The notes under the pieces were generated by a model. The model was given only the letters and a program-made list of their open reading frames with translations, was not told where the DNA came from and ran no database searches. A DNA stretch of 64,000 nt from Micromonospora matsumotoense. GTDB taxonomy: Bacteria; Actinomycetota; Actinomycetes; Mycobacteriales; Micromonosporaceae. The stretch spans positions 1 through 64,000 of the forward strand of contig NZ_FMCU01000021.1 in assembly GCF_900091525.1 (NCBI RefSeq), given 5' to 3'. A program made the position numbers and the translations under genes. Shown piece after piece: positions 8,114 to 15,681 of the stretch (its first letter is position 1; every line of letters starts with the position of its first letter).

Positions 8114-8680
8114 ATGAGGAAGCAACTGATGGCTGCGCTGTGCACCGCCGTACTGATCGGCGGCACAGGGTGTTCGGCCAGCAGCGACGACCGGCCCGAT
8201 GCCGGCGCCCAGACCAGCAGCGCCGGGGCGGAGGTGGCCACCCTCCAGACCGGCACGCCCTCCGCCGCCGCCCCGAGCCCGTCCCAGGCCGAGCGGCCAC
8301 GGGAACGCCTCGACGACACCGAGGCGGACATCAAGGCACGCTACCAACCGTACGAGAAGTGCATGCTGGAGCACGGCGTCGACGTCCACAAGGAACGTGC
8401 CGGCGGCGCCAAGTCGGGCCGGATCGGCGAGGCGAACAAGGCGTGCGACGCGCTGATGCCGCTGCCGCCGTGGGAGCTGGACCCGGCCAACCCGGAGGCG
8501 GAGGACTTCGCGCGGGACGTCGTGAAGTGCCTCAAGGGCAAGGGCGTCCGGTACGTCGAGGTGGGTTCCGACGGCAGCGGCTGGGCCTTCGGCGGCAAGA
8601 ACAACGACGCGGAGTCGATCTCCAAGGGGTTGAAGTACTCCCCGGCGTGTGAGCGTGAGGTCGCCGCGAAGCGGAAGTAG
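8114..8680 (+). CDS. Secreted lipoprotein with four spaced cysteines
   Basis: A 188-residue protein. A lipobox (IGGTGC) gives a predicted lipidation site at about residue 20, followed by a Ser/Ala/Pro-rich linker and a charged globular part. That part has cysteines in YEKCMLEHGVD, NKACDALMP, VKCLKGKGV and SPACEREV, probably forming two disulfides outside the membrane. The start has a good ggaggg site. It lies 300 bp before a two-component system on the same strand. The sensor kinase's outer domain carries cysteine segments of similar shape (TKNCLRELGL), so the lipoprotein may be its partner or target. The family is not recognised. Confidence 0.7.
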   Translation: MRKQLMAALCTAVLIGGTGCSASSDDRPDAGAQTSSAGAEVATLQTGTPSAAAPSPSQAERPRERLDDTEADIKARYQPYEKCMLEHGVDVHKERAGGAKSGRIGEANKACDALMPLPPWELDPANPEAEDFARDVVKCLKGKGVRYVEVGSDGSGWAFGGKNNDAESISKGLKYSPACEREVAAKRK

Positions 8681-8693
8681 CCGCGGCACCCGA

Positions 8694-8720
8694 CGGCGTC
8701 GCCCGCACCGGGCGACGCCG
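8694..8720 (+). terminator. Stem-loop terminator after the lipoprotein gene
   Basis: The arms cggcgtcgccc (8694-8704) and gggcgacgccg (8710-8720) are perfectly complementary over 11 bp with a 5-base loop, starting 14 bp after the stop codon. It should separate the lipoprotein transcript from the two-component operon. Confidence 0.65.
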
Positions 8721-8966
8721 CCGACCGCGACGCTGCCGGCTGCCGGAAGGAGCGGTCGCGAAGGCGGACCGCGTCGGCCCGGGGCCGACGGCCAGCCCGC
8801 AGGGCCGATCGTGACACCGACTTGTCAGGAAGCGGTCAGGGCCGGAGATGACCTTTTTCTCACGGTCGCCGGGCCCCCACCCCGCACGTCCACCCACCTG
8901 CGAAAGGACCGCGCGGCACCCGATGTCACCATTTTTGGACGGATTCGCGGCCCCGGTGACCTGCTC

Positions 8967-8972
8967 TATATT
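8967..8972 (+). promoter_or_regulatory. -10 box of a probably leaderless two-component promoter
   Basis: TATATT ends 7 bp before the A of the response-regulator ATG at 8980, the distance at which transcription would start on the start codon itself. There is no ribosome binding site between. No convincing -35 box is seen at 17-18 bp spacing. Confidence 0.5.
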
Positions 8973-8979
8973 CCCCACC

Positions 8980-9669
8980 ATGTGCGCACACGTAATGCTC
9001 GCCGAGGACGACGAACGGCAGGCCGAGGCGCTGCGCCGGTACCTCGTCGCGGCGGGCCACCGGGCGACGATCGTGGCCGACGGTGAGGCGGCGCTGCGCC
9101 AGGCCCGACAGCAGCCCTTCGATCTGCTGCTGCTCGACGTGATGCTGCCGAAACTGGACGGCATGCAGGTCTGCCGGATGATCCGGCAGGAGTCGGACGT
9201 GCCGGTGCTGATGCTGACCGCGCGGTCCGCCGAGGACGACCTGCTGCGCGGGCTCGATCTGGGCGCCGACGACTACATGACCAAGCCGTACAGCCCACGC
9301 GAGTTGGTGGCCCGGATCCGGACGCTGCTGCGCCGGGTCCGGACGACGCCCCAGGAGTCGCCGGTGCACCGGCTCGGGCAGCTCACCGTCGACGAGTCCC
9401 GACACCTGGTTGCCGTCGGCGGCACCCCGGTCGACTGCACGGCCGGCGAGTTCGCCATCCTCGCCGCGATGATCCGTCAGCCCGGCCGGGTGTTCAGCCG
9501 CGGTCAACTGCTGGAACACACCCGGGGCGTCGACCGGGAGTCGACCGGGCGCACCATCGACGTCCACGTGATGAACCTGCGCCGCAAGATCGAGTTGAAC
9601 CCCCGCCGGCCGCAGCAACTGCTGACCGTCTACGGGGTCGGCTACAAGCTGGGCGTCGGGACACCGTGA
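8980..9669 (+). CDS. OmpR/PhoB-family response regulator
   Basis: A 229-residue regulator. The receiver domain (about 4-118) has the acidic pair in LAEDDE, the phosphorylated aspartate at residue 53 (LLLLDVMLPKLDG), Thr in MLTARS and Lys102 in TKPYSPREL. The C-terminal winged helix (about 130-225) ends with the typical TIDVHVMNLRRKIE and TVYGVGYKLG. An in-frame upstream extension to 8848 exists, but the receiver begins right after the ATG at 8980, so that start is used. The stop overlaps the kinase start by 4 bp. It is phosphorylated by the adjacent kinase. The target genes are not identifiable from sequence. Confidence 0.9.
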   Translation: MCAHVMLAEDDERQAEALRRYLVAAGHRATIVADGEAALRQARQQPFDLLLLDVMLPKLDGMQVCRMIRQESDVPVLMLTARSAEDDLLRGLDLGADDYMTKPYSPRELVARIRTLLRRVRTTPQESPVHRLGQLTVDESRHLVAVGGTPVDCTAGEFAILAAMIRQPGRVFSRGQLLEHTRGVDRESTGRTIDVHVMNLRRKIELNPRRPQQLLTVYGVGYKLGVGTP

Positions 9670-11453
9670 AGCGGCAGCGGGTCCCCCTGCACCGCAGCCT
9701 CGTGGTGCGGCTGCTGGCCACCTCGCTGCTGGTGGCGGTCTGCGCGATCCTGGCGACGACCTGGCTGGCCGTGCAGTCGACCACCCGGGCGATCCGACAG
9801 GAGCAGGGCCGCTCGCTCGCCGACGACAAGAGCATCTACGACACGCTGTTGACGCACGCCGCCACCCACCGGAACTGGACGGGCGTGGAGGCGGTGCTCG
9901 CCGAGCGGGCCGACCGGCTCGAACGGCGGATCACCCTGATGACCCCGGACCGGCAGGTGATCGCCGACTCCGCGCCGGACGGCCCGTCGTTGCAGACGGC
10001 CCGGCCGTCGGCGACCGTCGACCCGTTGCAGGTGGATCTGGGCCTGACCGGCGGGACCGAGCGGGTCGATCCGCGCGCGGTCGGGCCGTACCGGCTGACC
10101 AGGCGGGAGAGCACCACCACCCGGGAGTTGGCCACCCGGCAGCTCGGCTGCGTCCAGGCCGAGTCCAGGGCGGACGCGACGGTGGTGGTCGGCCCGACCG
10201 GGCGGGCCTCGGTGCAGGTGACCGCGGCGAGAGACCGCGGCATCGTCGAGTTCTGCCTGTCGGCGGATCTGACGAAGCCGTTGCCGAGCGAGGCCGGCGG
10301 GATCGCCCAACTGGAGACCCTGACCAAGAACTGCCTACGCGAGCTGGGGTTGCCGCCCCGGGTCGAACTCCGCGCGGACCGTACCGCGGCACCGAGCCGC
10401 GACACCCGTTTCGCACAACAGGTCGACGACTGCCTCCAGCAGGCGCGGGCGACCCAGCTGAGAGCGTACGTGGCGCCGCCGGCGTTGCTGTTCGTGACCG
10501 ACGAGGCCCAGGGCGGCGCCGAGCCCGTGTTCAACCTGTCCCGGGCGAACGTGGTCCGCATCGCCCAGGTCACCGGGGCGGTGCTGGTGGCCACCGTGCT
10601 GATCACCGTGCTGGTCGGGCGACGGTTGGTCCGGCCGCTGCGGGCGCTCACCGACGCCACCCGGCAGCCGATGGACGAACCGGCCCGGGTGCCGGTGACC
10701 ACCCGCGACGAGATCGGCCTGCTGGCCACCGCGCTCAACGACCTCGCCGCCCGGCGGGAACAGACCGAGGCGCTGCGTCGGAGCATGGTCAGCGACGTGG
10801 CGCACGAGCTGCGGACACCGCTGACCAACATGCGCAGCTGGCTGGAGGCCGCCCAGGACGGTCTCGCCCAGCTCGACACGCAACTGCTCACCCTGCTGCT
10901 CGACGAGGCGCTGCTGCTGCAGCACATCATCGACGACCTGCGGGACCTGGCCGCCGCCGACGCCGGCGACCTGCGCATCCACCGCGAGCCGTACTTCGTG
11001 GCCGATCTGCTGGAGCAGGTCGTCGAGGCGCACCGGGGGGCCGCCGAGGCCGCCGGGGTACGGCTGGGCACCGCGCTGGGCACCGACCTGGAGATGGCTG
11101 TCGACGGTGCCCGGCTGCGCCAGATCGTCGGCAACATCGTCGCCAACGCGGTCCGGCACACCCCGGCGGGCGGCTCGGTCGTCGTGCACCTGGGGGTACA
11201 CGACGACCAACTGCACATCGCCGTGTCCGACACCGGGACCGGCATCGCCCCGGCCGACCAGGCCAAGATCTTCGATCGGTTCTGGCGGGCCGACGACTCC
11301 CGGACCCGCAGCACCGGTGGGAGTGGGCTCGGCCTGTCGATCGCCCGCAAGCTCGCCGAGGCGCACGGCGGCACGATCGGTGTCGAGAGCGTCCTCGGTC
11401 AGGGCAGCACCTTCACCGTCCGGCTGCCGATCGTCGTCGCGGCCCGGAGCTGA
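9666..11453 (+). CDS. Membrane sensor histidine kinase
   Basis: A 595-residue kinase starting at GTG within GTGA of the regulator's stop. It has one membrane helix at about 14-35, an outer sensor domain of roughly 260 residues, a second helix near 297-318, then HAMP. The HisKA box DVAHELRTPLTNMRSW places the phosphorylated histidine near residue 380; HATPase motifs follow (NIVANAVRHTP, DTGTGIAP, GGSGLGLSIARKL). The sensor domain is unusually large and holds four cysteines (QLGCVQA, VEFCLSA, TKNCLRE, VDDCLQQ), suggesting disulfide-stabilised ligand or redox sensing. It resembles no sensor domain I can name. Confidence 0.9.
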   Translation: MKRQRVPLHRSLVVRLLATSLLVAVCAILATTWLAVQSTTRAIRQEQGRSLADDKSIYDTLLTHAATHRNWTGVEAVLAERADRLERRITLMTPDRQVIADSAPDGPSLQTARPSATVDPLQVDLGLTGGTERVDPRAVGPYRLTRRESTTTRELATRQLGCVQAESRADATVVVGPTGRASVQVTAARDRGIVEFCLSADLTKPLPSEAGGIAQLETLTKNCLRELGLPPRVELRADRTAAPSRDTRFAQQVDDCLQQARATQLRAYVAPPALLFVTDEAQGGAEPVFNLSRANVVRIAQVTGAVLVATVLITVLVGRRLVRPLRALTDATRQPMDEPARVPVTTRDEIGLLATALNDLAARREQTEALRRSMVSDVAHELRTPLTNMRSWLEAAQDGLAQLDTQLLTLLLDEALLLQHIIDDLRDLAAADAGDLRIHREPYFVADLLEQVVEAHRGAAEAAGVRLGTALGTDLEMAVDGARLRQIVGNIVANAVRHTPAGGSVVVHLGVHDDQLHIAVSDTGTGIAPADQAKIFDRFWRADDSRTRSTGGSGLGLSIARKLAEAHGGTIGVESVLGQGSTFTVRLPIVVAARS

Positions 11454-11482
11454 ACCCCGGCGGCCCGACCGACGGGACCGAC

Positions 11483-11818
11483 GTGGAGAGCACCCCGGCG
11501 CTCGCCCTGTCCGTCGTACGCGATCGTGGCCAGGCCCGGGTCGCGGCGCTCGGCCCCCACCCGGAGCCCCGGCTGCTGCTGCGCACCCTGCTGGAGGCGT
11601 TGCTGCCGCTGGACGAGGCGGCCCGCGAGGACGGGCGGGTGGCGCCGGCGTTCCGCTCCTGGACGGCACTGCATCCGGCGGTGACGCCCGGCCTGCGGTC
11701 GGACACCGCGCAACTGGTGGAGTTCATCGCCGGGCTGCTGCCGTCCGCACCGGCGTCGGCCGCCGCGGCGGGGCTGCTGGGCGAGCCGGGGAACACCCCT
11801 TCACCCGGCCTGTCGTAG
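11483..11818 (+). pseudogene. TetR-type C-terminal domain fragment without DNA-binding domain
   Basis: The 111-residue frame (ESTPALALSVVRDRGQARV, then LRTLLEALLPLDEAAREDG and TAQLVEFIAGLLP) resembles the C-terminal ligand and dimer domain of one TetR subgroup, in which a LPLDxxRR helix is typical. No helix-turn-helix precedes it and the start GTG is only 30 bp after the kinase stop. It may be a truncated regulator or, less likely, a small independent protein in the operon. Identification is tentative. Confidence 0.4.
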
Positions 11819-11916
11819 CGGCCCACCCCCGGTCCGGACCGTCCACCATGCGGCCGGGGCGGATCCGTGTAATCCTCTGTGGACGGTCATTGTCGTCTAT
11901 CACAAGGAGACCCCAC

Positions 11917-12303
11917 ATGCGATCTCGGCTACTCTCCATCGCCTCCGCGCTGACGCTCGCGGTGAGTGGATCGGTGCTGGCCCTGATACCCGCCGGCCCG
12001 GCCAGCGCGCACTGCGACGGCCACGGCCAGCACCCGGACCTCTACAGCGGGGGCGGGATCTCGTGGGGCGAGGGCACCTACATCCACGCCTATCCGCACC
12101 GGGACTGCCAGTCCAAGGGCCAGGGATACCCGAGCCAGGGGATCGACGTCCACTGCGCCACGCTCACCGGCGACCTCTGGTTCTTCGTCCGGAACACCAC
12201 CACCGGGATCAACGGATGGGCCCGGCGGGACGCCCTGCGCTTCTCGCAGAGCGTCACCATCGCCGACTGCGCGAACGGGCTCGCCGCACACCGCGTGGCC
12301 TGA
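11917..12303 (+). CDS. Small secreted SH3-like protein
   Basis: A 128-residue protein with a Sec signal peptide (SIASALTLAVSGSVLALI, cleavage near ASAHC) and a ribosome site aaggag 8 bp before ATG. The mature part of about 95 residues has DLWFFVRNTTTGINGWARRDAL, the pattern of a bacterial SH3-like strand set (WxxVR...GWV). Five cysteines are visible (HCDGHG, HRDCQ, VHCATL, ADCANG among them), implying disulfides. It stands alone. Such proteins may bind the cell wall or act extracellularly; the function is unknown. Confidence 0.7.
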   Translation: MRSRLLSIASALTLAVSGSVLALIPAGPASAHCDGHGQHPDLYSGGGISWGEGTYIHAYPHRDCQSKGQGYPSQGIDVHCATLTGDLWFFVRNTTTGINGWARRDALRFSQSVTIADCANGLAAHRVA

Positions 12304-12623
12304 ACGAGGTCGGGCGCAACACCAGATCACCGGCGCGAACGGAGGCCAGGGGCGGCGGTGACCACCTCAGATAGGACGAGGTGGGCTTCCGCCGGTACCG
12401 CTTGACCGTCCCCCGGTCGGGGACGTCCCGGTCGCCCGGCCCGGCACGACTGACCGCCCCTGCCGTCCCGATGACGTGGGGGCGGTCGTCGTGCCAGCCG
12501 GCACCGGCGGGCCTGGCGGCACCGGCCGACCAGAAGGCACCAGCGGGCCACTGACCACGAAAGACAGCCGGGTGGGGACGGATCGGGCCGGCCGGAGCCA
12601 GCAGACCAGGTCGGGCAGCGGCC
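12304..12623. other. Gap without a recognised gene
   Basis: This 320-bp stretch separates two converging genes. It holds a G/C-rich, Gly/Pro/Thr-like low-complexity run (many ggcacc and ggcgggcc units around 12485-12550) that is open in several frames but has no family pattern or ribosome site. No strong terminator stem or RNA gene was seen. Confidence 0.4.
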
Positions 12624-13343
12624 TCAGGTCAACAGCGCCGGTCGCAGTTCCGCGCCCACGTTGATCGTGCCGACCACCCGGGCGCCGGTGAGGTCGAAGA
12701 CGTCGACCGCCCGGTTGGTGCGCATGAGTTCCCGGATCGACGGCGGCAGCGACGGGGGTTCCTTCATCGCCGCCCGGACGTCCCGGGCGGTCGAGATCAG
12801 TCGGCCGACCAGCGACGCGCCGTCGTGGTCCACCCGCACCCGGCCGTACTCCCAGCCGCAGGTGGTGAGGTCGAGGACCTCGAACAGGCCGGCGAGCAGC
12901 GGATGGGGATCGGTCGCCCGGACGAACTGCGGGGCCCGCCCACCAACGACCGTGGCGGCGGCCGTGACGTGCACGTACGGGTGGAGGCCGCCCGGCAGCG
13001 CGAACAGCGGCCACTGCAGCCGCCCACCGGCCTCCCGCCACAGTGGCCGGTAGTTGCGCCGGTCGACCGGGAACCGGTGGCCGGTACGCCGGTACAGCTC
13101 CGCCGTCTGGGCCAGCAGGTCCGCGTGGGCCGCGTCGGCGAACTCACCGACGATCGCGGCCGCCACCGCCAGGCCGTCGCCGTCGTCGAGCAGACGGACG
13201 ATCTCCGCCACCTGCTCGGCCGGCCGGACGGCCAGGTGGGCGCCGAACCGCTGCCGCACCTCGGCCGACAGCGCCGCCTGCCGGACCGGATCGTCCTGGA
13301 CCTGCCGGCCTGCGCCACCCAGCACCCGCCCGAGCCATCCCAT
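12624..13343 (-). CDS. Conserved hypothetical protein
   Basis: A 239-residue cytoplasmic protein starting MGWLGRVLGGAGRQV. The middle has PVDRRNYRPLWREAGG and LHPYVHVTAAATVVGG, the end RELMRTNRAVDVFDLTGARVV. There are no membrane segments, signal peptide or catalytic motif I recognise. Codon use is normal and the frame is open throughout, so it is a real gene. It lies upstream of no same-strand partner within 300 bp and follows the SDR gene (52 bp apart, same strand), with which it could share a transcript. Confidence 0.55.
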   Translation of the reverse strand: MGWLGRVLGGAGRQVQDDPVRQAALSAEVRQRFGAHLAVRPAEQVAEIVRLLDDGDGLAVAAAIVGEFADAAHADLLAQTAELYRRTGHRFPVDRRNYRPLWREAGGRLQWPLFALPGGLHPYVHVTAAATVVGGRAPQFVRATDPHPLLAGLFEVLDLTTCGWEYGRVRVDHDGASLVGRLISTARDVRAAMKEPPSLPPSIRELMRTNRAVDVFDLTGARVVGTINVGAELRPALLT

Positions 13344-13395
13344 GTCGCCTCGTCTCCGCCGCCGTCACCGACCGCAGCCATGCTAATGCGATCGG

Positions 13396-14301
13396 TCAGA
13401 GATAGCTCACGCCGGTCAGTTCCTGCGCCGCCGTCCAGAGTCGTCGGCCGACGGCGGGATCGGCGGCCTCCCGGCTGCACCGGACCTCGGTCACCGGACC
13501 CCAGGTCTGGAAGAGCCGGGACGGGCCGAAGAACTGGCCGCCCCGTACCCCGGGATCGGTGGCGGCGCGTAGCTGCGGCAACGCGCCGCGCTCCACCGAC
13601 TGGGTGGCGAGCAGACCGAGCCACGCGATCACCCGGCCGCGGCGACCCCGGTTCTCCCACGCCCGGGGAGTCAGGTTGGTGCGGGTGATGCCGGGGTGGG
13701 CCAGCGTGCTCAGGACCGGCGATCCGGCGGCGCGCAGCCGGCGGTCCAGTGCGACGCCGAAGATGGTGGTGGCGAGCTTGGACCGGCCGTAGGCGGCAGC
13801 GGCCCGGTAGCCACGCTCACCCATCAGGTCGGCGAAGTCCAGGTGTGCGTTCCGGTGGGTCACCGAGCTGAGGCTGACCACCCGGGCGGCCCGCGCCGCG
13901 GCCAGGTTGCCGAGCAGCAGGCCGGTCAGGGCGAAGTGGCCCAGCAGATTGGTGGCGAGGTGCAGCTCGAAGCCGTCCGGGCTGGTACGGCGCGGGCCGA
14001 GCAGCACCGCACCGGCGTTGTTGACCAGCAGATCCAGCACCGGGTGGTCGACGGTCAGCGTCGCCGCGAACGCCCGCACCGAGGCGAGGGAGGCCAGGTC
14101 CAGCTCGCGTACCTCGACGTTCCCGCCGATCCGACGGGCGGCCTGCCGGCCGGCGGCGGTGTTGCGCACGGCGAGCACGACGTGCGCGCCGTGGCGGGCC
14201 AGCGCGGTGGCGGTGACCAGGCCGAGGCCCGAGTTCGCGCCGGTCACCACAGCGGTACGGCCGTGCTGGTCGGGGATACGGTCGGCGGTCCACTCGGTCA
14301 T
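13396..14301 (-). CDS. Short-chain dehydrogenase/reductase
   Basis: A 301-residue SDR of the WW-oxidoreductase/retinol-dehydrogenase-like group. The cofactor loop is TGANSGLG, followed by LLVNNAGAV, the catalytic Ser in VVSLSSVTHRN and the Tyr-Lys pair in AYGRSKLA. An ATG at 14301 follows aggagc. It diverges from an XRE/MmyB-type regulator with 127 bp between them. This pairing is very common in actinomycetes, and the regulator normally controls the dehydrogenase. The substrate is unknown. Confidence 0.88.
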   Translation of the reverse strand: MTEWTADRIPDQHGRTAVVTGANSGLGLVTATALARHGAHVVLAVRNTAAGRQAARRIGGNVEVRELDLASLASVRAFAATLTVDHPVLDLLVNNAGAVLLGPRRTSPDGFELHLATNLLGHFALTGLLLGNLAAARAARVVSLSSVTHRNAHLDFADLMGERGYRAAAAYGRSKLATTIFGVALDRRLRAAGSPVLSTLAHPGITRTNLTPRAWENRGRRGRVIAWLGLLATQSVERGALPQLRAATDPGVRGGQFFGPSRLFQTWGPVTEVRCSREAADPAVGRRLWTAAQELTGVSYL

Positions 14302-14428
14302 CTGCTGCTCCTGGGAGGTCGGGGTGGACCGTCGACGTTAGGAGCAACCCGGACGGGATCGGTCGTTCCCGGTTGCCCAGGTCTGCTGGACCTACCATCG
14401 ACGGTCCGGGCCGCGACACACTGGCGGC

Positions 14429-15316
14429 ATGAGCCATCCGTACGCCCGCGAACTCGGCGACTTCCTGCGCGCCCGGCGCGGCCGGCTGCACCCCCGCGAC
14501 GTGGGCCTGGAGCCGGGCGGCCGGCGTAGGGTCACCGGGCTGCGACGCGAGGAACTGGCCCTGCTGGCCGGGTTGAGCACCGACTACTACCAGCGGATGG
14601 AGCAGGGCCGCGAGGTTCGCCCGTCCGACCACGTGCTCGACGCGATCGCCAGCGCGCTCGGCCTCGACGACGAGGAGCGCCGGCACCTGTTCACCCTGGC
14701 CCGCGCCGCCCGCCGGCCGGTGCCCGCCCGGGTGGACCACGGTCCGGAGCGGGTGCCGGAGAGCACCCGGCGGCTGCTGCGGGTGCTGGACACCCCGGCG
14801 GTGGTGCTCGGCCGCCACCTGGACCTGCTCGCCTGGAACCCGTGGGCGGTGGCGCTGCTCGGCGACCCGGCGGCCCACCCGCCGGACCGGCTCAACATGC
14901 TCCTGCTGATGTTCGACGACCGGATGACCGGAGCGCGGGGCTGCGCGGCCTGGGAACAGCAGGCCATGGACTACATCGCCATGATGCGCGCCGCCGTCGC
15001 CACGGACCCCACCCATCCCCGGGCCACCGCGATCGTCGGTGAGCTGAGCATCCGCAGCGCCGAATTCCGGCGGCTGTGGTCCCGGCACGACGTGCGTGAG
15101 TCGGTCAGCGGCACCAAGACCTTCCAGATCCCCGAGGTCGGCGACATCGTCCTGGACTGGGACACCTACCCGCTGCCCGGCAGTCCCGGCCCGGTCATGC
15201 TGGTCTTCACCGCCGAGCCGGGCAGCGCCGACGCGGACGCGCTGCGGCTGCTTGCCTCGCTGCGCGCGACCGGGCGGTCGCAGGAGAGTTATCCGACACG
15301 CCCACGCGACATCTAG
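14429..15316 (+). CDS. XRE-family regulator with MmyB-like ligand domain
   Basis: A 295-residue protein. Residues about 1-85 form the helix-turn-helix (RRVTGLRREELALLAGLSTD then YYQRMEQGREVRPSDHVLDA). From about 105 follows the MmyB-like PAS-type ligand domain (VLDTPAVVLGRHLDLLAWNP, then FRRLWSRHDVRE and GDIVLDWDTYPLPG). It is divergent from an SDR gene that it probably represses. No ribosome site precedes the ATG. Its last 13 bp overlap the upstream NrdR-like box of the nrdAB promoter. Confidence 0.88.
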   Translation: MSHPYARELGDFLRARRGRLHPRDVGLEPGGRRRVTGLRREELALLAGLSTDYYQRMEQGREVRPSDHVLDAIASALGLDDEERRHLFTLARAARRPVPARVDHGPERVPESTRRLLRVLDTPAVVLGRHLDLLAWNPWAVALLGDPAAHPPDRLNMLLLMFDDRMTGARGCAAWEQQAMDYIAMMRAAVATDPTHPRATAIVGELSIRSAEFRRLWSRHDVRESVSGTKTFQIPEVGDIVLDWDTYPLPGSPGPVMLVFTAEPGSADADALRLLASLRATGRSQESYPTRPRDI

Positions 15317-15351
15317 TGTTGCATCTCCCCCATCCACGCCATATATGGTGT
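15304..15351 (+). promoter_or_regulatory. Two candidate NrdR boxes at the nrdAB promoter
   Basis: acgcgacatctagtgt (15304-15319) and acgccatatatggtgt (15336-15351) both fit the NrdR consensus acaCwAtATaTwGtgt closely and lie 32 bp apart, about three helical turns, as paired NrdR boxes do. The second covers the -10 box. The ATP-cone repressor NrdR itself is not in the window. Known biology: NrdR represses class Ia and class II reductase operons in Streptomyces. Confidence 0.65.
15319..15347 (+). promoter_or_regulatory. nrdAB promoter
   Basis: TTGCAT (15319-15324) and TATATG (15342-15347) are separated by 17 bp. Transcription would start near 15354, about 30 bp before the riboswitch aptamer. 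The -10 box is inside the second NrdR-like box and the -35 box abuts the first, so repressor binding would exclude RNA polymerase. Confidence 0.55.
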
Positions 15352-15384
15352 CCCACGCAGCTGGTTCGACCGGGCCCGAAGGGC

Positions 15385-15550
15385 GCGGTCGAGGCAACAG
15401 GGAACCCGGTGTGAATCCGGGACTGCCCCGCAGCGGTGAGTGGGAACGACCGCCGTCATCGAGCACTGGACCGCAAGGTCTGGGAAGCGACGGCCAGTAG
15501 GCGACCGGCGACCCCGGTCAGGCCCGCGAGTCCGAAGACCTGCCAGTGCG
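15385..15550 (+). promoter_or_regulatory. Cobalamin (B12) riboswitch upstream of nrdAB
   Basis: The conserved aptamer core is present in order: gggaacccggtgtgaatccg (15400-15419), ggactgccccgcagcggtga (15420-15439), a tgggaacgac stretch, cactgg, gggaagcgacggccagtagg (15482-15501) and finally gcgagtccgaagacctgcca (15525-15544). It ends about 130 bp before the nrdA ATG; the intervening GC-rich sequence would hold the expression platform, which I cannot resolve by eye. In Streptomyces, class Ia nrdABS is switched off by B12 through such an element so that the B12-dependent class II enzyme is used instead. Confidence 0.92.
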
Positions 15551-15681
15551 CCGTGCGCTGCTGCGCGCGGCGGTCGGAGGTCGCGCGGGACGACCGACGC
15601 CAGCACCCGGGCCGGCCGCTGCGCCGCGCCCGTTGGCGTTCTCCCGCGTCCGAGGGCCATCGGTGACAGCGAGGAGAGGTC

